A DNA stretch of 64,000 bases from assembly GCA_000761475.1 (NCBI GenBank), contig JQNW01000001.1:62001-126000 (forward strand). Reading direction: 5' to 3'. The notes below the pieces were generated by a model. The model was not told the DNA's origin. It saw only the letters and a program-made list of their open reading frames with translations, and ran no database searches. Numbering within the stretch: position 1 is the first letter of the stretch; each line of letters opens with the position of its first letter. The DNA comes from Chromohalobacter israelensis (GTDB lineage Bacteria; Pseudomonadota; Gammaproteobacteria; Pseudomonadales; Halomonadaceae). Positions 55,723 to 64,000 of the stretch are shown one piece after another. Position numbers and translations under genes: made by a program.

Positions 55723-56490
55723 ATGCTGACCGTAATACCGATCCCCGCATTTCAGGACAACTATATCTGGCTGCTTCGCCAGGATGCCAGCGATAAGGTC
55801 GTCATCGTCGATCCCGGCGATGCCCAGCCGGTCATCGAGTACCTGGAACGAGAAGGCCTCAGCCTGGCCGCGATTCTGGTAACGCACCATCATCACGATC
55901 ACACCGGTGGCATCGATGCGCTGGTCAAGCGGTACTCGCCCCGCGTCATCGGTCCCGACAACTCGGCCATTCCGGCCATCGACGAGGTCGTCGGCGACGA
56001 GGATGAATGCCGCGTGCAAGGACGGCGCTTCGAAGTCTTCGCCGTGCCCGGCCACACGCTGGACCATATCGCGTTCTACGCCCCCGGCACACCCGGCCTG
56101 CTGTTCTGCGGCGATACCCTGTTCTCCGGCGGCTGCGGCCGCCTCTTCGAAGGCACCGCCGAGCAGATGCACCGCTCGCTCGCGCGTCTCGCCGCCCTGC
56201 CCGACGACACCCTGGTGTTCGCGGGACACGAATACACGCTGGCCAACCTACGTTTCGCCCAGGCCGCCGAGCCCGACAACCCCGCGCGGGACGCGCATCT
56301 CGGCGAATGCGAGCGGGCACGGCAGCTGGAGCGCCCCACGCTACCCAGCACCATCGGCCGGGAGCGCCAGATCAATCCGTTTCTACGTATCGACCAGCCC
56401 GGCCTGCTGAATGCCTTGGCCGAGCAGGGAAGCGTCGATGACGACAGTGCCGCCTTCGCGACACTACGCGGCTGGAAGGATCGCTTCTAG
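55723..56490 (+). CDS. gloB: Hydroxyacylglutathione hydrolase (glyoxalase II)
   Basis: A 255-residue binuclear metal hydrolase converting S-lactoylglutathione to lactate and glutathione, the second step of methylglyoxal removal. The metallo-beta-lactamase motif THHHHDH supplies H55, H57, D59 and H60; later ligands lie in VPGHTLDH, FCGDTLFSGGCGR and FAGHEYT. The C-terminal helical domain that binds glutathione is complete. It is divergent from the methyltransferase and 47 bases before mltD. Confidence 0.95.
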   Translation: MLTVIPIPAFQDNYIWLLRQDASDKVVIVDPGDAQPVIEYLEREGLSLAAILVTHHHHDHTGGIDALVKRYSPRVIGPDNSAIPAIDEVVGDEDECRVQGRRFEVFAVPGHTLDHIAFYAPGTPGLLFCGDTLFSGGCGRLFEGTAEQMHRSLARLAALPDDTLVFAGHEYTLANLRFAQAAEPDNPARDAHLGECERARQLERPTLPSTIGRERQINPFLRIDQPGLLNALAEQGSVDDDSAAFATLRGWKDRF

Positions 56491-56537
56491 GCCATGACCG
56501 GCCCGGCCGCTACTGTACCTCGAGAGGTTCGCTTCCC

Positions 56538-57875
56538 ATGAAAGTACGATCGAGTCGCCGCCAGGCGCTACGTTTGGGTCACGTAGCCCTGGCGGGAGGA
56601 CTGTTATTGACCGCATTGTCGCTTCCCGCCGCGAAGGCCGCCTCCGGCGAGACCACCGGCACCTCGGCAGCCACGACCACCTTCTGGCAAGCCCTGGTAC
56701 TGCAGCGCGCCCCGCAGGCCGATACCTGGACGCGCCTCAAGCAGGGCTTTGGCCTGCCGCACGATATTCAGCATCCGCGTGTCGCGAAATGGCTCGACTG
56801 GTACGCCGCGCACCCCGAGCACGTCGAGCAGGTCGCCGCCAAGGCGCGCCCCTGGCTGCGCTGGGTGACGCGTCAGCTCGAGGCTCGCGACATGCCCACC
56901 GAAATCGCCCTGCTGCCTTTCATCGAAAGCGCCTACGACCCCACGGCCCGCCATCCCGGCGGCGCTTCCGGGCTTTGGCAGTTCATGCCCGGCACCGGCG
57001 AAGCCATGGGGCTCGCCGAAACCTGGTGGTATGACGGGCGCCGCGATGTCGTCTCTTCGACGAATGCGGCCCTCGACTACCTGCAGACGCTCGCCGACCA
57101 GTGGTACGAAGGCAACATGGAACTCGCCCTCGCCGCCTACAATGCCGGCGCCGGCACCGTCAATCGCGCGCGCGAGCGAGCCGCCGCGCAGGGCAAGCCC
57201 ATCGACTACTGGCACCTCTCGCTGCCCGCCCAGACCATGGACTACGTGCCCAAGCTTCTCGCCTTGTCGGCGGTGATCTCGGACCCGCAGCGGTACGCCG
57301 TCGACCTGCCGAGCATTCCCGACCGGCCGGCCATCGCCAGGGTCACCGCCGAAGGGCAACTGTCGCTGGCCGACGCCGCCCAGCTCGCCGATGTCAGCGA
57401 AGCGCGACTGCAAGCCCTCAACCCTGGCCTGCGGCGTGGTGCCACGCGCCCCGACAGGAACGCGCAATTGATCGTGCCCGCCGATCGCCGGCAGCGTTTT
57501 CTCGCCAATCTCGATACGCTGCCCGCCGAAAAACGGCGTACCCGGACGCACTACGTGGTCCAGTCCGGCGACACGCTGTCCGGCATTGCCGCGCGCCATG
57601 ACATCCCGGTGAGCGTACTGCGTCGGCAGAATGGGATCAGCGGCGATATGCTGCGCGTCGGTCAATCCCTGGTCCTTCCGGGCGCGACGAGCCGTGCACG
57701 CCTGGCCAGCCGTGAGGCCACCCAGCAAGTCCGCGTCAAGCCGGGTGACAGCCTCTCGCGTATCGCGGCACGCCATGATGTCAGCGTCGACGACCTGACA
57801 CGCTGGAACCAGATACAGCGCGACGATTACCTCCAGCCCGGACAGCGTCTCACGCTTCGCACCCCGTCGCGTTGA
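56538..57875 (+). CDS. mltD: Membrane-bound lytic murein transglycosylase D
   Basis: A 445-residue cell-wall enzyme cleaving glycan strands. Signal segment about residues 14-35. SLT domain with the catalytic Glu in LLPFIESAYDP and the motifs GGASGLWQFMPGTGEAMGL and LALAAYNAGAGTVNRA. Two LysM peptidoglycan-binding repeats follow (THYVVQSGDTLSGIAARHDI and QVRVKPGDSLSRIAARHDVS). No lipobox Cys follows the signal, unlike E. coli MltD. It starts 47 bases after gloB, as in many Gammaproteobacteria. Confidence 0.93.
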   Translation: MKVRSSRRQALRLGHVALAGGLLLTALSLPAAKAASGETTGTSAATTTFWQALVLQRAPQADTWTRLKQGFGLPHDIQHPRVAKWLDWYAAHPEHVEQVAAKARPWLRWVTRQLEARDMPTEIALLPFIESAYDPTARHPGGASGLWQFMPGTGEAMGLAETWWYDGRRDVVSSTNAALDYLQTLADQWYEGNMELALAAYNAGAGTVNRARERAAAQGKPIDYWHLSLPAQTMDYVPKLLALSAVISDPQRYAVDLPSIPDRPAIARVTAEGQLSLADAAQLADVSEARLQALNPGLRRGATRPDRNAQLIVPADRRQRFLANLDTLPAEKRRTRTHYVVQSGDTLSGIAARHDIPVSVLRRQNGISGDMLRVGQSLVLPGATSRARLASREATQQVRVKPGDSLSRIAARHDVSVDDLTRWNQIQRDDYLQPGQRLTLRTPSR

Positions 57876-57901
57876 GCGTCGTGGCGGCGTTGCCCTCATG
57901 C

Positions 57902-57924
57902 CCCGCCCCTGATCAGAGGGCGGG
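57902..57924. terminator. GC-rich hairpin after mltD
   Basis: CCCGCCCCTGA and TCAGAGGGCGGG pair with one bulge, 27 bases after the mltD stop and before yejA. No T run is present. Confidence 0.45.
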
Positions 57925-58019
57925 CGCGTGCGCCACCGGCGAGGCTGGGGTAGGCTAGGCACGGCCGAAAACGGCGGCGTCGCCGCCTCGTTCGCGTCTC
58001 GCAACAAGGAACCGTCGTC

Positions 58020-59855
58020 ATGCCCCACTTCGTTCGCGCTTTGCTGGTCATACCGGGTCTGTGGGCCCTCAGCCTGTCGGCCCTGGCCGTGCCCGCCGCC
58101 GACGTCGCCACCGTGGGCGGCATTTCGCTCTATGACAGCCCGGCGCTCCCCGACGACTTCACGCACCTGCCCTACACCAACCCCGACGCGCCCAAGGGCG
58201 GAGAACTGCGTCAGGCCGCGCAAGGCAGTTTCGATTCGACGAACGGCTTCATCATCCAGGGCAATCCCGCCGATGGCCTCAGTCATGTCTACGACACCTT
58301 GATGGAAGCCAGCGCCGACGAGCCCTTCACCATGTATGGCCTGCTCGCCGGCGGCATCCGCCTCGACCCCGACCGTCACTGGATGGAAATCGACCTGCGT
58401 CGGTCGGCCCGGTTCCACGACGGCCACCCGGTAACCGCCGAGGACGTGGTATTCAGCTTCCGCCTGCTGCGCGACCAGGGACAACCCTTCTATCGCGCCT
58501 ACTATGCCGGCGTCGATCAGGTCGAGGCCCTGGACGACGATACCGTGCGCTTCGAGTTCAGCGACAACGAGTCCCGCGAGTTGCCGCTGATCCTGGGACA
58601 ATTGCCGGTGCTGCCCAAGCATTACTGGCAATCGCGCGATTTCACCTCGCCGACGCTGGACAAGCCTCTGGGCTCGGGCCCCTACGAAGTGGCCAGCATC
58701 CTTCCCGGGCGGCGTATCGTGTATCGCCGTGTCGACGATTACTGGGGGCGGAATCTGCCCATCAACCGGGGTCGCCACAACATCGACCGCCTGGTCTACG
58801 ACTACTACCGGGACCAGACCGTGGCGCTCGAGGCCTTCAAGGCAGGCAATCTCGACCTGCGCCGTGAAAGCAGTGCCAAGAACTGGGCCACCGCTTACGA
58901 TACGCCCGCCCTGGAAGCGGGCTTCATCAAGCGCATGACCGTGCCCGACGCGCAGCCCGCGGGCATGCAGGCCTTCGTCATGAACCTGCGCCGCGCCCCG
59001 TTCCAGGACCGACGCGTGCGCGAGGCCCTGACCCTGGCCACCGATTTCGACTGGCTCAACACGCACCTGTTCTATGGCGCCTACCAGGAAACCGATAGCT
59101 ACTTCGAGAGCTCGGAAATGGAGGCGCAAGGTCTGCCCAGCGACGATGAACTCGCGCTGCTCGCCCCTTATCGCGACATCCTGCCCGACGAGGTCTTCGA
59201 AGAACCTCTCCCGATATCGCGCCCCGACACGTTGCGCGCACGCTTGAAAAAGGCGCTGTCACTGCTGCGCGAGGCCGGCTGCGAAGTGCGCGACGGCGTG
59301 CTCGTCGATACCGACACCGGGCGCCCCATGCGCCTGCAATTCCTGCTCTACGACACCCAGTTCGAGCGCGTCACGCTTCCCCTCATCCAGAATCTCGAGC
59401 GCCTTGGCATTCAGGCCAGCGTGCGTGTCGTCGACGTCAACCAGTACCTGACACGCCGCCGGAACTTCGATTTCGACCTGATGATCGGCAGCTTTCCGCA
59501 ATCGGCCAATCCGGGCAACGAACAACGCGAGTACTGGACGAGCGAATATGCCGATGCTCCGCGCAGCCGCAACCTGATCGGCCTGCGAAACCCGGCGGTC
59601 GACGCCCTGGTCGATCGCCTGATCGGTGCCGACAGCCGACAGGCGCTGGACACCACGGCGCGCGCGCTGGACCGCGTCCTGCGCTGGGGGTTCTATGTCA
59701 TCCCCCAGTGGCATCTGGATGGCACTCGCATCGCGATGTGGGATAAATTCGGGTACCCGCAACCCTTCCCCGAGTATACGTTCGACCTGTCGAGCTGGTG
59801 GGTCGATCCGCAACGCGCTGCCCGCGTCGAAGAACGTCAACGCGGCGAAGGTTAA
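58020..59855 (+). CDS. yejA: Oligopeptide/microcin C ABC transporter binding protein YejA
   Basis: A 611-residue periplasmic protein of the SBP_bac_5 family. A signal peptide (about residues 1-26) is followed by GISLYDSPALPDDFTHLPYT and NPDAPKGGELR, which are specific to YejA. Later come GSGPYEVASILPGRRIVYRR and IGSFPQSANPGNEQREYW. The E. coli system imports peptides including microcin C. AAGGA nine bases before ATG 58020 sets the start. First gene of yejABEF. Confidence 0.93.
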   Translation: MPHFVRALLVIPGLWALSLSALAVPAADVATVGGISLYDSPALPDDFTHLPYTNPDAPKGGELRQAAQGSFDSTNGFIIQGNPADGLSHVYDTLMEASADEPFTMYGLLAGGIRLDPDRHWMEIDLRRSARFHDGHPVTAEDVVFSFRLLRDQGQPFYRAYYAGVDQVEALDDDTVRFEFSDNESRELPLILGQLPVLPKHYWQSRDFTSPTLDKPLGSGPYEVASILPGRRIVYRRVDDYWGRNLPINRGRHNIDRLVYDYYRDQTVALEAFKAGNLDLRRESSAKNWATAYDTPALEAGFIKRMTVPDAQPAGMQAFVMNLRRAPFQDRRVREALTLATDFDWLNTHLFYGAYQETDSYFESSEMEAQGLPSDDELALLAPYRDILPDEVFEEPLPISRPDTLRARLKKALSLLREAGCEVRDGVLVDTDTGRPMRLQFLLYDTQFERVTLPLIQNLERLGIQASVRVVDVNQYLTRRRNFDFDLMIGSFPQSANPGNEQREYWTSEYADAPRSRNLIGLRNPAVDALVDRLIGADSRQALDTTARALDRVLRWGFYVIPQWHLDGTRIAMWDKFGYPQPFPEYTFDLSSWWVDPQRAARVEERQRGEG

Positions 59856-59867
59856 GGATTAGATCAC

Positions 59868-60932
59868 GTGACCCATTACATCCTACGCCGTCTGCTGCTG
59901 ATGATTCCTACCCTGCTGGGCATCCTGCTGCTCAATTTCATCATCGTGCAGGTGGCGCCGGGCGGCCCCATCGATCAGATGCTGGCGCGCTTCGAGGGCA
60001 TGGACAGCAACGCCAGCACGCGCCTCGAAAGCGGCGGCGAGACCACCGGCGACACGCGCAATGCGCGCGGCATCGATCCCCGGCTCGAACAACAACTGCG
60101 CCAGCAGTTCGGCTTCGACAAGCCGCCGGTGGAGCGTTTCGTCGACATGCTGGGCGATTACGCCACCTTCGACCTGGGCGACAGCTTCTTCCGGGGGCGG
60201 CCGGTGGTCGACTTGATCGTGGAACGTCTGCCGGTATCCATTTCCCTGGGCCTATGGACCACGCTGCTCGTCTACGCCATCTCGATCCCTCTCGGCGTGC
60301 GCAAGGCGCTGCGCCACGGCTCGCGCTTCGATGTCTGGACCTCGGGGCTGGTCATCGTCGGCTACGCCGTCCCCGGCTTCCTGTTCGCGATTCTCCTGAT
60401 CGTGGTCTTCGCCGGCGGCAGCTATCTGGACTGGTTCCCCTTGCGCGGCTTGACCTCGCCCGACTTCGCCGAGCTTTCGTGGTGGGGCAAGATACAGGAT
60501 TATTTCTGGCACATCGCGCTGCCCGTGCTGGCCTCGGCCATCGGCAGCTTCGCCACCCTGACCATGCTGACCAAGAACAGCTTCCTCGACGAAATTCACA
60601 AACAGTACGTGCTGACCGCTCGGGCCAAGGGAGCGAGTGACCGACGCGTGCTTTACGGCCACGTATTCCGCAATGCCATGCTGATCATCATCGCCGGACT
60701 TCCCTCGGCGCTGATCGGCATCTTCTTCACCGGCTCGTTGCTGATCGAGGTGATCTTCTCGCTGGATGGCCTGGGGCTGCTGGGCTTCGAGGCGGTCATG
60801 CAGCGCGACTACCCGGTCATCTTCGGCACCCTGTACCTGTACACGCTGATCGGGCTGGTGCTCAAGCTGATCTCCGACCTCACCTATGTGTGGGTCGACC
60901 CGCGCATCGACTTCGCGACACGGGAGGCGTGA
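59868..60932 (+). CDS. yejB: Oligopeptide ABC transporter permease YejB
   Basis: A 354-residue inner-membrane permease. A membrane helix opens the protein ([20 protein letters not shown]), and a periplasmic stretch rich in Asp/Arg follows (about 35-90). BPD_transp_1 spans come next, with the EAA loop [20 protein letters not shown]. The start is GTG 59868 with AAGGA nine bases upstream, only 12 bases after yejA. Its stop overlaps yejE. Confidence 0.94.
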   Translation: MTHYILRRLLLMIPTLLGILLLNFIIVQVAPGGPIDQMLARFEGMDSNASTRLESGGETTGDTRNARGIDPRLEQQLRQQFGFDKPPVERFVDMLGDYATFDLGDSFFRGRPVVDLIVERLPVSISLGLWTTLLVYAISIPLGVRKALRHGSRFDVWTSGLVIVGYAVPGFLFAILLIVVFAGGSYLDWFPLRGLTSPDFAELSWWGKIQDYFWHIALPVLASAIGSFATLTMLTKNSFLDEIHKQYVLTARAKGASDRRVLYGHVFRNAMLIIIAGLPSALIGIFFTGSLLIEVIFSLDGLGLLGFEAVMQRDYPVIFGTLYLYTLIGLVLKLISDLTYVWVDPRIDFATREA

Positions 60933-62038
60933 TGACAACTCGCCGGCACTTTCGCGCCTCGCCCATCGCACGCCGCCGCTGGCAGGTCTTTCGCGGCAAC
61001 CGGCGTGCCTGGTGGTCGTTATGGATCTTCGCCACGCTGCTGGTGATCAGCCTCGGTGCCGAGCTGATCGCCAACGACAAACCCATCGTCATGCAGTACC
61101 AGGGGCAATGGTACGTCCCCGTGCTGATCGACTACCCGGAAACCGAGTTCAACGGCTTCCTGCCCACGGCCACCGATTACCGCGACCCGGTCGTGCGCCG
61201 CCAGATCGAAGAACGAGGCTGGATGCTATGGCCGCCCGTGGGCTTCTCCTACGAGACGCTGGATCGCGAGCTCGACGGGCCCGCGCCCTCGCCGCCCTCG
61301 GCGCGACACTGGCTGGGTACCGACGACCACGGTCGCGACGTCTTCGCCCGCGTGCTGTACGGCTTTCGCCTGTCGGTGGTGTTCGCGGTCATCCTCACCG
61401 CCGGCTCGATGGCCCTCGGCGTCCTGATCGGCGGCGTACAAGGGTATTTCGGCGGCAAGGTCGATCTGGTCGGACAGCGCATCATCGAGATCTGGTCGGG
61501 CATGCCGGTACTGTTCCTGCTGATCATCCTGGCCAGCCTCGTGCAGCCCAATCTGTGGTGGCTGCTGGGCATCATGCTGCTGTTTTCCTGGCTGGGTCTG
61601 GTGGATATCGTGCGCGCCGAGTTCCTGCGCGCCCGCAACCTGGAGTATGTCCGCGCGGCGCGCGCCATGGGCCTGCCCTCGCGCTTGATCATGTGGCGCC
61701 ATGTCCTGCCCAACGCCATGGTCGCCACCCTGACCTTCATCCCGTTCCTGTTCACCGGGGCGATCACCACGCTCACTGCCCTGGACTTCCTGGGCTTCGG
61801 CTTGCCGCCGGGCTCGCCGTCGCTCGGCGAGCTCGTCGCCCAGGGCAAGAACAATCTGCAGGCGCCCTGGCTGGGGATCACCGCCTTCCTGAGCCTGGGC
61901 ATCATGCTGTCGCTGCTGGTCTTCATCGGCGAAGGGCTGCGCGATGCTTTCGACCCTCGCCACGTGCTCAGCACCCAGACCTCGCCCACAGCGAGTGCCT
62001 CGAGCGGCCTTCCAGGGAGAAGCGCGCATGGACAATGA
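60932..62038 (+). CDS. yejE: Oligopeptide ABC transporter permease YejE
   Basis: A 368-residue second permease. N-terminal basic segment and helix (WWSLWIFATLLVISLGAELI), then a periplasmic domain containing WYVPVLIDYPETEFNGFLPT, and SARHWLGTDDHGRDVFARVL, the usual mark of DppC/YejE permeases. The EAA loop is YVRAARAMGLPSRLIMWRHV. CGGGAGG precedes ATG 60932, overlapping the yejB stop. Its C-terminal 11 bases overlap yejF. Confidence 0.93.
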   Translation: MTTRRHFRASPIARRRWQVFRGNRRAWWSLWIFATLLVISLGAELIANDKPIVMQYQGQWYVPVLIDYPETEFNGFLPTATDYRDPVVRRQIEERGWMLWPPVGFSYETLDRELDGPAPSPPSARHWLGTDDHGRDVFARVLYGFRLSVVFAVILTAGSMALGVLIGGVQGYFGGKVDLVGQRIIEIWSGMPVLFLLIILASLVQPNLWWLLGIMLLFSWLGLVDIVRAEFLRARNLEYVRAARAMGLPSRLIMWRHVLPNAMVATLTFIPFLFTGAITTLTALDFLGFGLPPGSPSLGELVAQGKNNLQAPWLGITAFLSLGIMLSLLVFIGEGLRDAFDPRHVLSTQTSPTASASSGLPGRSAHGQ

Positions 62039-63623
62039 TACGGTCGTCTTCGAACTCGATGGCCTGCGCATCGCCTTCGGCGACACCACGGTGGTGGAGG
62101 ACCTGTCGCTGACGCTGCGCCGCGGTGAAACCGCCGCGCTGGTCGGCGAATCGGGCTCCGGCAAGTCGGTATCCGCCCTCGGCGCGCTCGACCTGTTGCC
62201 GCCCAGCGCCAAGGTCGACGGCACGCGCCGGCTCCTGGGAGAATCGCTCGACGGTCTCCCCAAGACGCGCTGGAATGCGCTACGCGGCGGGCAGGTCGGT
62301 TTCGTCTTTCAGGAACCCACCACCTCGCTCAACCCGCTGCACAGCGTGGGCAAGCAGCTCGCCGAAACCTTGCGGCTGCATCAAGGGCTGCGTGGCCGTG
62401 CCGCGCGGGAACGCGCACGCGAATTGCTCGTTGCGGTGCAATTGCCCCGCCCCGATGTCCTGCTCGACGCTCACCCCCACCAGTTGTCCGGCGGGCAGCG
62501 TCAACGCGTCATGATCGCCATGGCCATCGCCAACGACCCGGCGCTGCTCATCGCCGACGAACCCACGACCGCACTCGATGTCACGGTGCAACGGGAGATC
62601 CTCGCGCTGCTGGCTCGGCTGCGGGATACCCACGGCATGGCCATGCTGTTCATCACCCATGACCTCAACCTGGTCCGTCGTCACGCGGACAGCGTGCATG
62701 TCATGAAGCAGGGCCGGCTCATCGAGAGCGGAACCGTGGCGCAGGTCTTCGACACCCCGCGCGAGGTCTACACCCGACACTTGCTCGCCGCCGAGCCCGA
62801 AGGCCGCGCCGTGGCACTGCCCGCTGCCGCCCCCACGCTGCTCGAGGCGCACGCACTCAGCGTGGCGTTCGAACAGGGCAAGTCCTGGCTGGGGCGGCGC
62901 CCCGCCCCCTTCGTCGCCGTGCATCCGCTCGACATCCAGCTGGCACGCGGCGAAACGCTGGGCCTGGTCGGGGAATCAGGCTCCGGCAAGACCACGCTGG
63001 CCATGGCGTTGCTGCGCCTCACCGCCGCCGACGGCGAGATCGTCTTCGGCGGGGAGCGCCTCGACACCTTGCGTGGCAATGCCCTGCGCCGCCGGCGCCG
63101 ACGCTTTCAGGTCGTCTTTCAGGACCCCTACGGGTCACTGTCCCCCCGCATGCCGGTCATGGATATCGTCAGCGAAGGCCTGCGTTTCCACCACCCCGAG
63201 CTCAGCGACGCCGAGGTCGAACGCCGTGTCGCCGCGACGCTGGACGAAGTCGGCCTGCCCGCGGATTGCGCGGCGCGTTATCCGCACGAATTCTCGGGCG
63301 GCCAGCGCCAGCGCATCGCCGTGGCGCGCGCCATCATCCTCGAGCCCGACCTGGTGGTCCTCGACGAGCCCACGTCCGCGCTGGACCGCAGCGTGCAGAA
63401 ACAGCTCATTGCCCTGTTGCGGGATCTTCAGTCGCGACGCGGACTGAGCTACCTGTTCATCAGCCACGACCTCGCCGTGGTCCGCGCCATGGCACACCGG
63501 GTGATGGTGCTCAAGGATGGCCGTGTCGTCGAGCAAGGCGACTGCGACACGCTGCTCAGCCGCCCCCAGGCCGACTACACGCAGCGCCTGCTCGAGGCAT
63601 CCGGTCTGGGTGACAGAACCTGA
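62028..63623 (+). CDS. yejF: Oligopeptide ABC transporter ATPase YejF (tandem)
   Basis: A 531-residue fused double ATPase. First domain: Walker [10 protein letters not shown], signature [15 protein letters not shown], Walker [13 protein letters not shown]. Second domain from about residue 270: [36 protein letters not shown]. Both are complete, so both sites should hydrolyse ATP. AGGGAGAAG precedes ATG 62028, inside the end of yejE. It closes the yejABEF operon. Confidence 0.95.
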   Translation: MDNDTVVFELDGLRIAFGDTTVVEDLSLTLRRGETAALVGESGSGKSVSALGALDLLPPSAKVDGTRRLLGESLDGLPKTRWNALRGGQVGFVFQEPTTSLNPLHSVGKQLAETLRLHQGLRGRAARERARELLVAVQLPRPDVLLDAHPHQLSGGQRQRVMIAMAIANDPALLIADEPTTALDVTVQREILALLARLRDTHGMAMLFITHDLNLVRRHADSVHVMKQGRLIESGTVAQVFDTPREVYTRHLLAAEPEGRAVALPAAAPTLLEAHALSVAFEQGKSWLGRRPAPFVAVHPLDIQLARGETLGLVGESGSGKTTLAMALLRLTAADGEIVFGGERLDTLRGNALRRRRRRFQVVFQDPYGSLSPRMPVMDIVSEGLRFHHPELSDAEVERRVAATLDEVGLPADCAARYPHEFSGGQRQRIAVARAIILEPDLVVLDEPTSALDRSVQKQLIALLRDLQSRRGLSYLFISHDLAVVRAMAHRVMVLKDGRVVEQGDCDTLLSRPQADYTQRLLEASGLGDRT

Positions 63624-63710
63624 CCTCTCGCCCCTGACGTACATCGCCTGTTTCCGGGAAACGCAGGGGCAAGCATGCTATCGAGCGAAGACGATAGATA
63701 ACGGTATAAA

Positions 63711-64000
63711 TCAGACGGTATCGATCTCAGCCTGAGTGAGTTCCCGCCACTCGCCAGCCGCCAACGCGGGATCGAGGGCGATCGCGCCGATACGCTCGCG
63801 GTGCAGGGCCACGACCTCGTTGTCGAGCGCCGCGAACATGCGCTTGATCTGGTGGAAGCGCCCTTCCTGAATCACCAACCTGACGCGCACGCCGTCGGCG
63901 TCGTCCAATCGCTCGAGCCGGGCCGGCAGGGTCGGCTTGTCCTCGCCCTCCAGCATCAACCCCTCCGCCAGCGCCGTCTCGGCGCCTTCCGCCAGCGGCC
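63711..64000 (-). CDS. rsuA: 16S rRNA pseudouridine(516) synthase RsuA, C-terminal part
   Basis: The last 96 or so residues of a pseudouridine synthase; the gene runs off the right edge. The family end motif EGRFHQIKRMFAALDNEVVA, then LHRERIGAIALDP and LTQAEI, matches RsuA closely. The catalytic Asp and S4 domain lie outside the window. Convergent with yejF across 87 bases that contain only a weak hairpin. Confidence 0.88.
   Translation of the reverse strand, partial: PLAEGAETALAEGLMLEGEDKPTLPARLERLDDADGVRVRLVIQEGRFHQIKRMFAALDNEVVALHRERIGAIALDPALAAGEWRELTQAEIDTV

Overview
The window is about 64 kb of GC-rich gammaproteobacterial chromosome, densely packed with genes. Gene content and protein style point to a halophile of the Halomonadaceae (Chromohalobacter or Halomonas type). 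The main clues are a ProVWX-type betaine/osmoprotectant importer, a CPA1 cation/proton antiporter, a KfrA-like protein, and the order mltD-gloB / yafS-like-rnhA-dnaQ seen in other Gammaproteobacteria. The taxonomic call is an inference from content, not a database match. No insertion sequence, prophage or CRISPR array was seen.

Layout. 0-10 kb: KfrA-like DNA-binding coiled-coil protein, nfuA, cobalamin-dependent metH, a MATE exporter, and assimilatory sulfite reductase with its DUF934 partner. 10-16 kb: Smr nuclease-like protein, a membrane-anchored gamma-glutamylcyclotransferase-like protein, YihY, an ArsC-like reductase, a WrbA-like flavoprotein, DUF2069, a membrane transporter-like protein, a remnant of a second cyclotransferase, and pdxH. 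16-19 kb: proV-proW-proX behind a near-consensus promoter. 19-25.5 kb: the lysine acetyltransferase Pat divergent from an HDAC-family deacetylase, then a Xre-cupin regulator and an APC permease. 25.6-38.3 kb: a formate dehydrogenase block. It has fdhD with an overlapping regulator on one strand; on the other, DUF3305-DUF3306-FeS protein-TorD-like chaperone-Tat peptide-alpha-beta-gamma subunits, then DUF1244-moaB-moeA. A good sigma-54 promoter lies ahead of the cluster. 38.4-40.5 kb: acpH and tusDCBE for tRNA 2-thiolation. 40.6 kb: a likely unannotated small RNA. 41-46 kb: BI-1/YccA protein, two tandem tRNA-Ser transcription units, a PPP phosphatase, a zinc-ribbon protein and NhaP2. 46-49 kb: a TPP riboswitch controlling a thiamine-precursor ABC importer, with a degenerate kinase-fold protein divergent from it. 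49-54 kb: YbfF-like hydrolase, YhhQ, ArsR, SohB, an SCP2 protein, nudC. 54-58 kb: dnaQ, rnhA, a methyltransferase, gloB, mltD. 58-64 kb: yejABEF oligopeptide importer and the end of rsuA.

How they work together. The formate dehydrogenase block is nearly self-contained: catalytic subunits, assembly factors (FdhD, TorD-like, Tat-linked small protein) and two molybdenum-cofactor steps (MoaB, MoeA). Sulfur chemistry recurs: sulfite reductase, FdhD, the Tus relay, NfuA. ProVWX and the antiporter suit life at high salt. The strongest candidate for something undescribed is a roughly 100-nt RNA at 40614-40712. It has a TTGACG-17-TATATT promoter, an inverted repeat around the -10 box, internal hairpins and a strong terminator, and no reading frame. 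Second-tier points are the head-to-head acetyltransferase/deacetylase pair, the FdhD variant with CGQG in place of CxxC, and the kinase-like protein facing the TPP riboswitch.
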